Numbered from the stretch's first letter, positions 43,164-52,470 are shown. The stretch: DNA of 64,000 bases from an uncultured Alphaproteobacteria bacterium (GCA_913041535.1 CAJWJK010000007.1:34611-98610), one strand, 5' to 3'. Numbers and translations: made by a program. The notes: a model not told the origin generated them from the sequence alone.

Positions 43164-43859
43164 TTAATTATCACGATAGCGATAACCAAGGCCGTATAGC
43201 GTTTCAATATTAGAAAATTCGGCGTCAATAACACGAAATTTACGTCGTAATCTCTTGATGTGACTATCGATTGTACGGTCATCAATATAGACGTGCTCAT
43301 CATAAGCTGCATCCATCAGTTGGTCACGGGACTTAACATGCCCGGGCCTAAATACTAACGCTCGAAGAATCAGAAACTCTGTTACCGTGAGCGATACTGA
43401 TTTCCCTCGCCATGTGCACTCATGCCTAGATGGATCAAGGACAATTTCGCCACGAACTATTTGTTGTTCAGATTCTGAATCATGCCTGTGCGAAAAAGAT
43501 GACCTTCTCAGAACTGCATGGATACGTTGAACCAGTAATCTGCGAGAGAAGGGCTTTGAAATGTAATCATCGGCACCTACCTTGAGTCCTTTCTCTTCAT
43601 CAACTTCATCTCCCTTAGATGTAAGAAAAATTGTTGGCACCTGGCTAGTACGCCTTAATTGATTTAAAAGCTCTATTCCGTCAAGCTTTGGCATTTTGAT
43701 ATCTAGAACCAATATGTCGGGAGGGCTCGCTCTCAGAGCATGCAAAGCCAAAATCGAATCCGAATATGTACTGACCTCAAACCCCTCGGCTTCAAGAACC
43801 ATGGCCAAGGAGGTTAAGATATTTATATCGTCATCAACCAGAGAAACAGTAACTCCCAT
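43164..43859 (-). CDS. chvI: response regulator ChvI
   Basis: This OmpR-type regulator has 231 residues. The receiver domain begins VSLVDDDINILTS, with the phospho-acceptor aspartate in VLDIKMPKLDG and the conserved lysine in LTSKGDE. The winged-helix domain ends RTIDSHIKRLRRKFR...GLGYRYRDN. The ATG at 43859 fits the family start better than the TTG at 43871. It is divergent from a HugZ-like gene only 47 bases (by the longest start) away, so its promoter must be compact or overlap that reading frame. Confidence 0.95.
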   Translation of the reverse strand: MGVTVSLVDDDINILTSLAMVLEAEGFEVSTYSDSILALHALRASPPDILVLDIKMPKLDGIELLNQLRRTSQVPTIFLTSKGDEVDEEKGLKVGADDYISKPFSRRLLVQRIHAVLRRSSFSHRHDSESEQQIVRGEIVLDPSRHECTWRGKSVSLTVTEFLILRALVFRPGHVKSRDQLMDAAYDEHVYIDDRTIDSHIKRLRRKFRVIDAEFSNIETLYGLGYRYRDN

Positions 43860-43906
43860 AAATCTATCCAAATAGTTTCAGAGCATCCGTTAAAGAAAGA
43901 TCTATT

Positions 43907-44710
43907 TTGACACAAATTGTTCCCAACGAGAATGCAACTCAATTAACTCCTTCAGACATGAATATAAAAAGAAGCCTTTCTGTAACTGCACGCAACTTGA
44001 TTCGTAAGTCGATGACTGCAGCCCTTTCCACCCACCTTCATGAAGAATCATGGCCATATGGATCACTTGTATTAGCCGCTTGCACCCACAATTCTACTCC
44101 CTTACTGCTAATGTCAGATCTAGCCGAACATACTAAGTCTATCATTTCTGATAACCGCGTTTCACTTATGTATGACGGAACCAGAGAACTGACCAACCCA
44201 TTATCCGGACCGCGGGTTACAGTACTTGGGCGCGCTTTTCGTGATTTTACACCATCAAATCGTTTACGTTTCCTTGCACGCCATCCAACTGCATCTAAAT
44301 ATGCTGATTTTGGAGATTTTGGAATTTATCGCGTGGCAGTCGAACGTGCTCATTTAGTGCTGGGTTTTGGAGAAATACACTGGTTGGATGAAAAAAACCT
44401 CATTTGGCAAGGACATGCGGAACAGTTTGTGTCATCAGAAGAATCGTTGTTACTCGTTTTAAACTCAAAACACAAAAATAAACTTGAACTCATTGCAGAG
44501 AAAGTTTTTGGCGAATGCTCTGGGGCTTGGCATGCAATTGGCTCAGACCCCGATGGGCTTGACCTAAAGTATGGCTCGCGCACAACTAGAATAAATTTTT
44601 CTAAACCCGCCACTAACCCTAGGGAAATCGAGAGCAAAATTGTTGAGATTTATTCCGAAACATTGGCCTCGCCATCTCTAAGCAATCTAGTAAAAAAATA
44701 TGAAGGATAA
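43907..44710 (+). CDS. HugZ-like protein (PNPOx-fold plus DUF2470)
   Basis: This protein has 267 residues. The N-terminal split-barrel shows ARNLIRKSMTAALSTHL, PYGSLVLAA and LSDLAEHTKSI-like residues (here MSDLAEHTKSI), as in HugZ/HutZ heme-utilisation enzymes. The C-terminal part, from about residue 180, looks like DUF2470. Family members bind heme or flavin and some degrade heme. No heme uptake genes are nearby, so this role is only possible. The longest start is TTG at 43907; an ATG at 43958 is a good alternative and would leave more room for the chvI promoter. Confidence 0.8.
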   Translation: MTQIVPNENATQLTPSDMNIKRSLSVTARNLIRKSMTAALSTHLHEESWPYGSLVLAACTHNSTPLLLMSDLAEHTKSIISDNRVSLMYDGTRELTNPLSGPRVTVLGRAFRDFTPSNRLRFLARHPTASKYADFGDFGIYRVAVERAHLVLGFGEIHWLDEKNLIWQGHAEQFVSSEESLLLVLNSKHKNKLELIAEKVFGECSGAWHAIGSDPDGLDLKYGSRTTRINFSKPATNPREIESKIVEIYSETLASPSLSNLVKKYEG

Positions 44711-44909
44711 AATTAGTCTTATGATGTTGATCGCTGCGGAATCTCATTCTTTAAGCCGAGTGTCACTAGCATTCAGAAACACCGCAAAAATTTATCTATT
44801 TTATAGAGAACGGAATGAGCTGCTTGCCAATGGCGAATCATACGACCATCCTCAACCACCAGTTAATATGAACGGAAACCTTCTTGATGCGGCTGCCCGA
44901 ACCAAATAA
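44700..44909 (+). CDS. hypothetical small protein between the HugZ-like gene and glcD
   Basis: This reading frame of 69 residues starts inside the last codons of the HugZ-like gene and ends 23 bases into glcD. It contains a helix-like N-terminus (MMLIAAESHSLSRVSLAFRNTAKIYLFY) and a polar tail. I recognise no family, and no ribosome binding site precedes it. It fills a 176-base gap in a tight plus-strand series, which is the only argument in favour. It may be a chance ORF. Confidence 0.3.
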   Translation: MKDKISLMMLIAAESHSLSRVSLAFRNTAKIYLFYRERNELLANGESYDHPQPPVNMNGNLLDAAARTK

Positions 44910-46374
44910 ATCTGTCATTGCGAAAAAGCCGCATATCGTCGCTGCTCTTCGCTCTGTTGTACAAGATGAGAATGTTATCGAAGATCCGGAAGCCCTCAAG
45001 CCGTATGAATGCGACGGACTTAGTGCATACCGACAGTTGCCGCTCGCTGTCGTTTTACCAGAAACAACTGATCAGGTGTCAGCAATACTTAAATATTGTG
45101 ATGCAGAGGGTATAAATGTGGTGCCTCGTGGTGCCGGTACTTCTTTGTCTGGTGGAGCGCTTCCGCTCGCTGATGGCGTACTACTTAGCCTTGGCAAATT
45201 TAATCGTATCCTCGATATCGATTATGCTAATCGCTGCGTTATTGCTCAACCCGGTGTTACCAATCTTGCTATTACTAACGCTGTTGAAACTGAGGGTTTT
45301 TACTACGCCCCTGACCCATCGAGTCAGATTGCATGCACTATAGGCGGTAACGTTGCCGAAAATTCGGGAGGGGTCCACTGCCTTAAGTATGGTTTAACAA
45401 CAAATAATCTCTTGTGCGTTGAGTTAGTTCTAATGAACGGTGAAGTGGTGCGAGTCGGAGGAAAACAGTTTGATTCAGAAGGCTATGATATTCTTGGACT
45501 TATTACAGGGTCTGAAGGACTTCTTGGAGTTATAACTGAAGTAACAGTTCGGATCTTGCGTCGCCCTGAAACTGCCCAAGCCATGTTAATTGGTTTCTCT
45601 AGCAATGAAGATGCAGGTGCTTGCGTAGCATCAGTCATTGGTTCTGGGATAATTCCAGCTGGTATGGAAATGATGGATAAGTTAGCCATTCATGCCGCAG
45701 ACGATTTTTGCAGTCCCGGATACCCTAGAGATGTCGAAGCGTTGCTAATTGTAGAGCTAGACGGACCCAGCGCTGAGGTGACAGAGCTTACCGCAAGAGT
45801 CCAGTCCATTGCTGAATGTTCTCATGCAAAATCCATATCGATAAGTAGCAGCGAGAGCGAAAGGCAACAATTCTGGACTGGTCGTAAGGCTGCATTTCCA
45901 GCCGTCGGACGCATATCTCCAGACTACTATTGTATGGATGGAACCATTCCGCGTAGCCATCTTGCCAGGGTGCTTTCTCGCATGAATGAATTATCATCCG
46001 AATATGGCCTGCGGATAGCTAATGTATTTCATGCTGGAGATGGAAATTTACACCCTTTAATCCTCTACGATGCCAACAAGCCTGGCCATTTAGAACGTGC
46101 CGAACAATTAGGCGCCGATATACTTCGACTCTGCGTAGAAGTTGGCGGAGTACTTACTGGCGAACATGGGGTTGGCATCGAAAAGAGAGACCTGATGGGT
46201 ATAATGTTTAATGATTCGGACCTGAATCAACAACAAAGGGTTAAGTGTGCCTTTGACCCAGATGGCCGCCTCAATCCTGGCAAGGTGTTTCCAACCCTTC
46301 ACCGCTGTGCAGAACTCGGCCGCATCCATATTCATGGCGGTCAGATTCCTTTTCCTGATTTGCCCCGTTTTTGA
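44887..46374 (+). CDS. glcD: glycolate oxidase subunit GlcD (FAD-linked)
   Basis: This is the catalytic flavin subunit that oxidises glycolate to glyoxylate. The 495 residues include the FAD_binding_4 motif VVPRGAGTSLSGGALPLADGV, IGGNVAENSGGVHCLKYG, GSEGLLGVITEVT, and the C-terminal HAGDGNLHP and GEHGVGIEKR. The ATG at 44887 is used; a TTG lies one codon upstream. Its stop overlaps the glcE ATG by one base (TGATG). D-lactate dehydrogenases share the fold, but the GlcE and GlcF partners make glycolate oxidase the best call. Confidence 0.94.
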   Translation: MRLPEPNKSVIAKKPHIVAALRSVVQDENVIEDPEALKPYECDGLSAYRQLPLAVVLPETTDQVSAILKYCDAEGINVVPRGAGTSLSGGALPLADGVLLSLGKFNRILDIDYANRCVIAQPGVTNLAITNAVETEGFYYAPDPSSQIACTIGGNVAENSGGVHCLKYGLTTNNLLCVELVLMNGEVVRVGGKQFDSEGYDILGLITGSEGLLGVITEVTVRILRRPETAQAMLIGFSSNEDAGACVASVIGSGIIPAGMEMMDKLAIHAADDFCSPGYPRDVEALLIVELDGPSAEVTELTARVQSIAECSHAKSISISSSESERQQFWTGRKAAFPAVGRISPDYYCMDGTIPRSHLARVLSRMNELSSEYGLRIANVFHAGDGNLHPLILYDANKPGHLERAEQLGADILRLCVEVGGVLTGEHGVGIEKRDLMGIMFNDSDLNQQQRVKCAFDPDGRLNPGKVFPTLHRCAELGRIHIHGGQIPFPDLPRF

Positions 46375-47594
46375 TGGCTGAAATACTAAAGTTCTATAAC
46401 GAAGAACAGCTATGTGGCACTATAAAATGGGCGGCCTCTGCAAAAGAGCCTCTCGAGGTCATTGGCGGTTGTAGCAAGCCTGGTCTTGGTCGTCCAATTT
46501 CAACCAATTACCGACTCGACTTAAGTGGTCTTACACAAATAGACTCATACCAGCCTGACGAGTTAGTGCTTTCTCTAGGCGCTGGCGTTACCCTTGTTGA
46601 GATTCGCACTCTTCTCAAACAGAATCGACAAGAACTTGCTTTTGAACCCCCGGATTATTCTTCTCTGATGGGAATCTCTACAAAAACAGCTACTATTGGT
46701 GGTGTTATATCTTGCAATTTCTCCGGCCCCCGACGAATCAAAGCTGGTGCCGCTCGTGATCACATACTTGGTATCAGAGGCATTTCAGGTCGGGGCGAAA
46801 TCTTCAAATCCGGGGGCACTGTCGTAAAAAATGTAACAGGCTATGACCTGTCCAAACTTCTGGCTGGTTCCTACGGCACATTGTCCGCTATTACGAATCT
46901 TTGTGTAAGAGTATTGCCGGCAGCCGAAACGACTTCCACGCTTCTCTTGCTTGGACTAAATGACGCTGATGCTATAGATGCCCTTGGTTATGCGGCACGA
47001 ACATCCTATGAGCCTTCCGGTCTTGCACACCTACCTCGTGAACTTGCTTTACACTGCAATGTGCCAGATGCAGCAACTCCCAGCACTTCCGTTACCGCAA
47101 TCAGAATAGAAGGACCACCTGAATCGGTAACAGACCGCATACATTCACTTCAGAAAACCTATAGTCATTTTCACACCACCCTGCTTTGTGAAGAATCTTC
47201 CCGAACCTTCTGGCAGGAGATACGTGACGTAATACCTTTTTCAAAAATGCTAAATCGTGTTGTTTGGAGATTGTCAGTACCCCCTTCAGCAGGTGCTAAA
47301 GTGGTCGCAGAGATTAAGCGCCATGTTAGTTGTGAAGCGTTTTACGATTGGGGAGGAGGACTTATTTGGCTGGCACTCGACCCAAAAGAGACCGCAGAAT
47401 CAAACCATATACGCAACACACTAAAAACACATGGAGGCCATGCGCTGCTTGTAAGAGCACGCGCCGATATTCGTCGCCAGACCTCCGTATTTCAACCTCA
47501 GCCATCAGCTCTACACGCCTTGTCTACTCGCATCAAGGACAGTTTTGACCCTCTACGCATTCTTAATCCTGGTAAGATGTATAAGGACATCTGA
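46374..47594 (+). CDS. glcE: glycolate oxidase subunit GlcE (FAD-binding)
   Basis: This second flavin-binding subunit has 406 residues and shares the PCMH-type fold with GlcD but is shorter. It shows LSLGAGVTLVEIRTLL, IGGVISCNFSGPRRIKAGAARDHILG, KSGGTVVKNVTGYDLSKLLAGSYGTL and the end LNPGKMYKDI. The ATG overlaps the glcD stop. The complex is membrane-associated and passes electrons on through GlcF. A 161-base gap then precedes glcF, containing only a doubtful 55-codon ORF. Confidence 0.94.
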   Translation: MAEILKFYNEEQLCGTIKWAASAKEPLEVIGGCSKPGLGRPISTNYRLDLSGLTQIDSYQPDELVLSLGAGVTLVEIRTLLKQNRQELAFEPPDYSSLMGISTKTATIGGVISCNFSGPRRIKAGAARDHILGIRGISGRGEIFKSGGTVVKNVTGYDLSKLLAGSYGTLSAITNLCVRVLPAAETTSTLLLLGLNDADAIDALGYAARTSYEPSGLAHLPRELALHCNVPDAATPSTSVTAIRIEGPPESVTDRIHSLQKTYSHFHTTLLCEESSRTFWQEIRDVIPFSKMLNRVVWRLSVPPSAGAKVVAEIKRHVSCEAFYDWGGGLIWLALDPKETAESNHIRNTLKTHGGHALLVRARADIRRQTSVFQPQPSALHALSTRIKDSFDPLRILNPGKMYKDI

Positions 47595-47755
47595 TGCCAT
47601 GCTTCAGATTCTAACCCATCAATACATGTCAGATTCCGAACTGAGGATATGGCCTCACGTTTTAGGTAAAGCTAACGTAGAAGAAATTTTTTTGGTGAAG
47701 AGATATCCCCAAAAGCACCGATACAGTTATTTTCTTGCTCTCGGAAGATTTCTAC

Positions 47756-49066
47756 ATGGAAACTAACTTTACCTTAGAGCAGCTTTCTAATCCTGACATT
47801 GCAGAGTCTGAGACCATTCTGCGTAAATGTGTCCATTGCGGCTTCTGTAACGCGACATGTCCAACTCATGTTGTATTGGGTGACGAACTTGATAGCCCAA
47901 GGGGCCGTATATATTTAATTAAAGAGATGCTCGAGAAAGCTAAACCAGCGTCTAACGTCGTGGTTAAACACTTGGACCGTTGCCTTTCATGTCTGAGCTG
48001 TATGACAACTTGCCCGTCGGGTGTAAACTATATGCACCTTGTTGATCATGCTCGAAGCCATATAGAAGCAACTTATAGACGAGACTTTTCCGAAGAAATT
48101 TATCGCTCGCTACTTAGTGTCGTCTTACCTCGGCCTCTACTGTTTCGGTACGCATTGGTTGCCGCAATGCTTGCTCGGCCTTTTAGGCTTGTCATGCCAA
48201 AACGATGGCAACGAGCCATATCAATGGTTCCATGGTCACTTCCATCCGGCTCGGCTCTAAACTCACTACACCTGTTTCCTAAGCGTGGAAAGACTCGGCT
48301 TCGCGTCGGGCTTCTACCTGGCTGCGTTCAGCAAATACTTGCACCAAATATAAACGACGCAACCATTCGCCTGCTTTCCCGAATGGGGTGCGAAGTGGTA
48401 ACCACCCGAAATATTGGCTGCTGCGGTGCTTTAAACCACCACCTTGGAAAAACTTCAAAGGCTAGAACTCAAGCCCAAGCGAATATTGAAGATTGGACGA
48501 GAGAGTGTGAGGACAACGGTCTTGATGCAATTGTTGTAAACGCATCGGGATGCGGAACTATGGTGAAGGAATACGCACACTTGTTCCGTAATTCGACTAC
48601 TCTGTCCAAAAGTGCAGGTCTAATTTCCAAGCTTACATACGATGTTTCCGAACTGCTGGAGCACCTAGGTTACGAAGCGGCTATAGAAAACAAGATATCC
48701 TCTAAGATCTCTGTCGGTTATCACTCTCCTTGCTCTCTTCAGCATGGACAAAATGTTAAGTCGCAACCCCAAAATTTACTGTCTGCCGCAGGATTCTCAG
48801 TTACTGAGATTCCCGAAAACCACATCTGTTGTGGTTCTGCTGGAACATATAATCTTCTTCAACATAAACTCTCTGAGGAACTTCTGCAGAGAAAGATAGC
48901 TAATGTTGATTTCCTTACCCCAGACTTAATAGCAACAGGGAACATTGGTTGTATTACTCAACTTGGTTTAGGAACAGATATCCCTGTTCTACATACCGTT
49001 GAACTTCTGGACTGGGCACACGGGGGACCAAAACCCATCGCCATACCGCAGGCTTACGGTGTTTAA
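47756..49066 (+). CDS. glcF: glycolate oxidase iron-sulfur subunit GlcF
   Basis: This subunit has 436 residues. Two 4Fe-4S motifs (CVHCGFCNATCP near 26-37 and CLSCLSCMTTCP about 50 residues later) carry electrons from the flavins toward quinone. Two CCG domains follow (GCCGALNHH, and later CCGSAGTYNLLQ). The ATG at 47756 has GGAAG about nine bases upstream; the TTG at 47735 is in frame but lacks such a site. It completes glcDEF. A glcG or malate synthase partner is not in the window. Confidence 0.94.
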   Translation: METNFTLEQLSNPDIAESETILRKCVHCGFCNATCPTHVVLGDELDSPRGRIYLIKEMLEKAKPASNVVVKHLDRCLSCLSCMTTCPSGVNYMHLVDHARSHIEATYRRDFSEEIYRSLLSVVLPRPLLFRYALVAAMLARPFRLVMPKRWQRAISMVPWSLPSGSALNSLHLFPKRGKTRLRVGLLPGCVQQILAPNINDATIRLLSRMGCEVVTTRNIGCCGALNHHLGKTSKARTQAQANIEDWTRECEDNGLDAIVVNASGCGTMVKEYAHLFRNSTTLSKSAGLISKLTYDVSELLEHLGYEAAIENKISSKISVGYHSPCSLQHGQNVKSQPQNLLSAAGFSVTEIPENHICCGSAGTYNLLQHKLSEELLQRKIANVDFLTPDLIATGNIGCITQLGLGTDIPVLHTVELLDWAHGGPKPIAIPQAYGV

Positions 49067-49226
49067 TCGATAAAAACCTATTTTCTTCAATAAGCACCCA
49101 ATACTCTCCAAATCTATGCGACACAAGTTCAAAGGCTGAGTGCTAATGGGTTGTTTACCAACCAAGGTCATTGTAATGATGAATAGCTATTCTCAAGATA
49201 GAGAATTGACGCTCAACGGAGGTTAA

Positions 49227-49721
49227 ATGGCTGACGATAAGTCCAGCTTAGATGATTGCTTCAACCGCCTTGCACAAGCAATGAATGAAGATGAAGCCCA
49301 GAAGATTGAAGAGGTAATCTGGCGCCTTTGGACGAGTTCAGGCCAAAGGCTTGTGGATAGTCTGTTAAGTTCTGCAAGCAATACTATGTCAAATGGCCAA
49401 TTTGCAACGGCGCTTGCGCTTCTTAACGGCATTATTGAGAAAGTGCCGAACTTTGCAGAAGGATGGAATAAGAGAGCTACCCTATATTACTTGATAGGAG
49501 AATATGATCTTGCAGTATCGGATATCACTCAAACTCTTGATCTCGAACCACGACACTTCGGTGCTCTGTCGGGACTAGGCATGATCTACCTACACTGGTC
49601 AGAGAAAGAAAAGGCATTACGCGCATTCGAAGACGCGCTGGCCGTTCACCCACATCTTTCTGGAGCTCGGAGTGCCGTTGAAAATATCAAGAAGTCACTG
49701 GAACAGAAAGATCATCATTAA
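49227..49721 (+). CDS. tetratricopeptide repeat protein
   Basis: This protein of 164 residues has about three TPR units (NGQFATALALLNGIIEKVPNFAEGWNKRATLYYLIGEYDLAVSDITQTLDLEPRHFGALSGLG... in pattern; here only described) followed by a short helix. It has no signal peptide or membrane helix, so it is cytoplasmic. Similar small TPR proteins are common in alphaproteobacteria with unknown partners. GGAGG lies just before the ATG. It follows glcF by 160 bases and is probably independent of it. Confidence 0.82.
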   Translation: MADDKSSLDDCFNRLAQAMNEDEAQKIEEVIWRLWTSSGQRLVDSLLSSASNTMSNGQFATALALLNGIIEKVPNFAEGWNKRATLYYLIGEYDLAVSDITQTLDLEPRHFGALSGLGMIYLHWSEKEKALRAFEDALAVHPHLSGARSAVENIKKSLEQKDHH

Positions 49722-49812
49722 TTGGGTAAAGCTCTCCCTACGTTTGCACTTAAGCGGGAGCCAGCATGCAGAGAACACTTTTCTTGAAACTTAAATGTGC
49801 AGTGAGACTAAA

Positions 49813-50205
49813 ATGAAAAAAACTATTATTGAAGTGCCTGGAATAAGCGCCACAATCCGTAAACACAATGTGCCACTTTCACCCGTAGTACGGGCTGGTG
49901 ACTTTGTGTTTATATCTGGCATGCCTCCTTTCAACCCCGACACTGGCGAGCTAGTTTTCGGTGATGTTGAGGTCCAAACAAAACAAGTCATGGACAATAT
50001 CAAACTAGCCCTTGAAGCCGCAGGAACCTCTCTGGATAATGTCGTTAAGGTTAATGTTTACGTTCCGAATGCAGCGTGGTTTCGTCGCATTAATGGCGTC
50101 TACTCCCAATACTTTCATACTGACCCACCCGCTCGCACCTTCGTTGCCATGGCCTCATGGGCGCTTGAATTTGATGTTGAGATAGAATGTACTGCAATCG
50201 TTTAA
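49813..50205 (+). CDS. RidA/YjgF/YER057c family protein
   Basis: This protein of 130 residues (ATG at 49813) forms the RidA trimer fold, with VFISGMPPFNPDTGEL, NVVKVNVYV and the conserved arginine in PPARTFVAM that binds the substrate carboxylate. RidA proteins hydrolyse reactive enamine/imine intermediates from PLP enzymes. This member is not the closest to canonical RidA but keeps the arginine. A longer start at 49795 is possible. It is convergent with the atp operon; two weak hairpins lie in the 54-base gap. Confidence 0.85.
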   Translation: MKKTIIEVPGISATIRKHNVPLSPVVRAGDFVFISGMPPFNPDTGELVFGDVEVQTKQVMDNIKLALEAAGTSLDNVVKVNVYVPNAAWFRRINGVYSQYFHTDPPARTFVAMASWALEFDVEIECTAIV

Positions 50206-50259
50206 GTCAGTAGCCATAATCGGCAGAGGCTATGTCATAAACAAGTCACGGGGCCATGA

Positions 50260-50742
50260 CTAACTGAGCTTGCGGGCTGCCTCATCTATAGCACGATTGA
50301 TAAGCTCATTAGACCGCTCAGAGTCAAGAGACTCGGCAAGAAGGGTGCGAGATGCATTGGTTGCTACTTCAATAGCAAATTCACGCACATCCTTGGCAGC
50401 CTGGGCTTCTGCCTGCTCAATCTTAGCAACAGCTAGCTTAGAACGACGATCTAGAACAGATTCTAGTTCAGTTTCCGACTCAATTCGAAGTCTCTCTGCC
50501 TCATCTCGAGCTTGTTGCACGATCGATTCCGCCTCCTGGGCGGCATCACGCTGTTTGCGCTGATACGATGCAAGCAAAGCAGCAGCTTCCTCGCGAAGTT
50601 TAGCCGCCTCATCCAGCTCAGAAGCAATCTTTGATGCACGTTCATCCAGTTTCGCCGAAACTGCTGAATATGCTTTCCCTGCCACCAATACGATAAATAT
50701 AACGAAGGCAACTAGCACCCAAAATTCTGGATCACTAAACAT
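50260..50742 (-). CDS. atpF: F0F1 ATP synthase subunit b
   Basis: This peripheral stalk subunit has 160 residues with an N-terminal transmembrane helix (FWVLVAFVIFIVLVAG) followed by a long charged coiled coil rich in Ala, Glu and Arg. It is the second of two b-type subunits, the paired b and b' arrangement of alphaproteobacteria and chloroplasts. Its start overlaps the end of the b' gene by eight bases. It is the last gene of the F0 operon; the F1 operon is elsewhere. Confidence 0.93.
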   Translation of the reverse strand: MFSDPEFWVLVAFVIFIVLVAGKAYSAVSAKLDERASKIASELDEAAKLREEAAALLASYQRKQRDAAQEAESIVQQARDEAERLRIESETELESVLDRRSKLAVAKIEQAEAQAAKDVREFAIEVATNASRTLLAESLDSERSNELINRAIDEAARKLS

Positions 50743-51232
50743 CCTTAAGCTTACCCGCAGCCTCTTCGACCGCCACTTTTATAGTTCTCTCGTCTGGAGT
50801 TATACCTATTAGGCGTTGAACAGAGACGCGCGTGATCTCGGTCGCAATATCCTTTAGACCAGCCATTGCCTCTGATCGGGTCGCCTGTATCCGCACCTCA
50901 GCCTCCACCATCTTTTCTTTAAGCCGATTTTCGGATGCCTCACTCTGGCTTTTGGCTTGCTCCTGTTGCTTGATCCTTGCCTCTACCGAAACCGTATGAC
51001 CCTCTTCCCGCGCTTTTCCCAATAATATTTCGTATTCTTTAAGGGTTTGTTCGGCCTCGCTACGATACTGATCAGCGCGTTCAATATCATCGGCTATTCG
51101 CTCCGCACGGCCTTCAAGAACCTCAGCAATGCGCGGCAAAGCCACGCGGGACATCAACAAATAAAGTGCCGCAAAAGTGATGACCAGCCACACCAGTTGT
51201 GGCAGATAATCACCAAACTCCATTTGTGGCAT
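50735..51232 (-). CDS. atpF': F0F1 ATP synthase subunit b'
   Basis: This protein has 165 residues with an N-terminal membrane helix (LVWLVITFAALYLLMSRVALP) and a coiled coil with an EGRAERIADDIERADQYR start. It is the b' stator subunit (AtpG/AtpX in some annotations), which forms a heterodimer with b. It lies between atpE and atpF. Confidence 0.93.
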   Translation of the reverse strand: MPQMEFGDYLPQLVWLVITFAALYLLMSRVALPRIAEVLEGRAERIADDIERADQYRSEAEQTLKEYEILLGKAREEGHTVSVEARIKQQEQAKSQSEASENRLKEKMVEAEVRIQATRSEAMAGLKDIATEITRVSVQRLIGITPDERTIKVAVEEAAGKLKDV

Positions 51233-51268
51233 AGCGGCTTCTCCGTTCCTTTTTAAATTTCGGCCCTA

Positions 51269-51493
51269 TTACCCAAACATAATCAAGAAGGCCATCACGA
51301 GAGCATAAAGTGCCACCGCTTCGGTCAAAGCAAACCCTAAAAGTACATTGCCAAACATTTTGGGCGCAGCAGCTGGGTTTCGTATTCCAGCAGAAACGTA
51401 TTGACCAAAGATTGTGCCAATACCTATACCTGCCCCAGCAACGCCGATGGTCGCTAGACCAGCGCCAATGAGTTTTGCAGATTCAATTTCCAT
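51269..51493 (-). CDS. atpE: F0F1 ATP synthase subunit c
   Basis: This proteolipid of the rotor ring has 74 residues in two hydrophobic helices. The first carries the glycine-rich GAGIGIGTIFG, the polar loop contains RNPAA, and the second helix bears the proton-binding carboxylate at Glu58 (FALTEAVALYALV). The carboxylate environment shows no sodium-binding set, so it is proton-driven. A 198-base gap separates it from atpB; it contains no gene. Confidence 0.95.
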   Translation of the reverse strand: MEIESAKLIGAGLATIGVAGAGIGIGTIFGQYVSAGIRNPAAAPKMFGNVLLGFALTEAVALYALVMAFLIMFG

Positions 51494-51691
51494 AGCTAGT
51501 CTCCTATATACTCAAGTGAAAACATATAACGTTTATGCTGTCGCAGGCTGCTACTTAGACTTAATGCTAGCGTCCGTTAACAGATCTTCAATAATCGTAA
51601 AGTCGTTTGGCCCTATACCCAGCACTCCTCACACACCACGTTCCTAATTCCCCGCAACGCCTAATTAAATGCTTCTTGAACACACTACCCC

Positions 51692-52429
51692 TTATTCGTG
51701 GTGCAAATGCAGAGCATCTGCAAGATATAGACAAGTAAGAACCGCAAATACATAAGCCTGTAGAAACGCAATAATGACTTCGAGCGCATAAATGGCAACA
51801 ATAAAGACCAAAGGCGCAACCCCAGCCAATCCAAGTAACACCACAAACCCTGCAAAAACCTTGATCATCGTATGACCCGCCATCATATTAGCTGCTAGTC
51901 TTACAGACAGACTAACTGGACGAGATAGGTAGGAAATGATCTCTATTGGAACTAAGAGCGGCGCCAAAGCTATGGGCACGCCTGGAGGCACAAACAATGA
52001 CAGAAACTTAAGCTTATGCCGCCAAAACCCGATTACAGTTGTCCCAATGAATACTACGGCGGCAAACGCAAATGTTACGATGATGTGGCTCGTTATTGTG
52101 AAACTGTAGGGGATTAAACCAAGTGCATTTGAAAACAGAATAAAAATAAACAGTGTAAAAATAAAAGGAAAATAACGTCGACCATCAGGTCCCACGTTAT
52201 CTCTTACAGTGCTAGCCACCAGCCCATAACATAACTCGGCCATGGACTGCCATCGCCCCGGCACCATAGCCCGCCCACGCATACTAATTGTCAAAAACAA
52301 CGTCGCCACGACTACGACAGCAACCATCATAGCAGCTGAGTTTGTGAACGATACATCAACTGCTCCGATGTGCATCTCTACCAAACGATTGATGCCAAAT
52401 TGATCAAGAGGACTATGTTTTTCCGCCAC
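51692..52429 (-). CDS. atpB: F0F1 ATP synthase subunit a
   Basis: This subunit has 245 residues and several membrane helices. The essential arginine lies in SVRLAANMMAGH, and the C-terminal helices carry LEVIIAFLQAYVFAVLTCLYLADALHLHHE, the classic end of the family. It provides the proton half-channels facing the c-ring. The start is a GTG with GAGA upstream. Confidence 0.95.
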   Translation of the reverse strand: MAEKHSPLDQFGINRLVEMHIGAVDVSFTNSAAMMVAVVVVATLFLTISMRGRAMVPGRWQSMAELCYGLVASTVRDNVGPDGRRYFPFIFTLFIFILFSNALGLIPYSFTITSHIIVTFAFAAVVFIGTTVIGFWRHKLKFLSLFVPPGVPIALAPLLVPIEIISYLSRPVSLSVRLAANMMAGHTMIKVFAGFVVLLGLAGVAPLVFIVAIYALEVIIAFLQAYVFAVLTCLYLADALHLHHE

Positions 52430-52470
52430 TAGTTCATCTCACCTTGCCATGGGGGTAAAAATTCACCCCA

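Noticed and set aside
47599..47766. 55-codon ORF between glcE and glcF
   Set aside because: No Shine-Dalgarno sequence and no family; it overlaps the glcF start. Mentioned as a doubtful case only.
44887..49066. D-lactate dehydrogenase instead of glycolate oxidase
   Set aside because: GlcD shares the fold with D-lactate dehydrogenases, but the three-gene GlcD, GlcE, GlcF set fits glycolate oxidase better.
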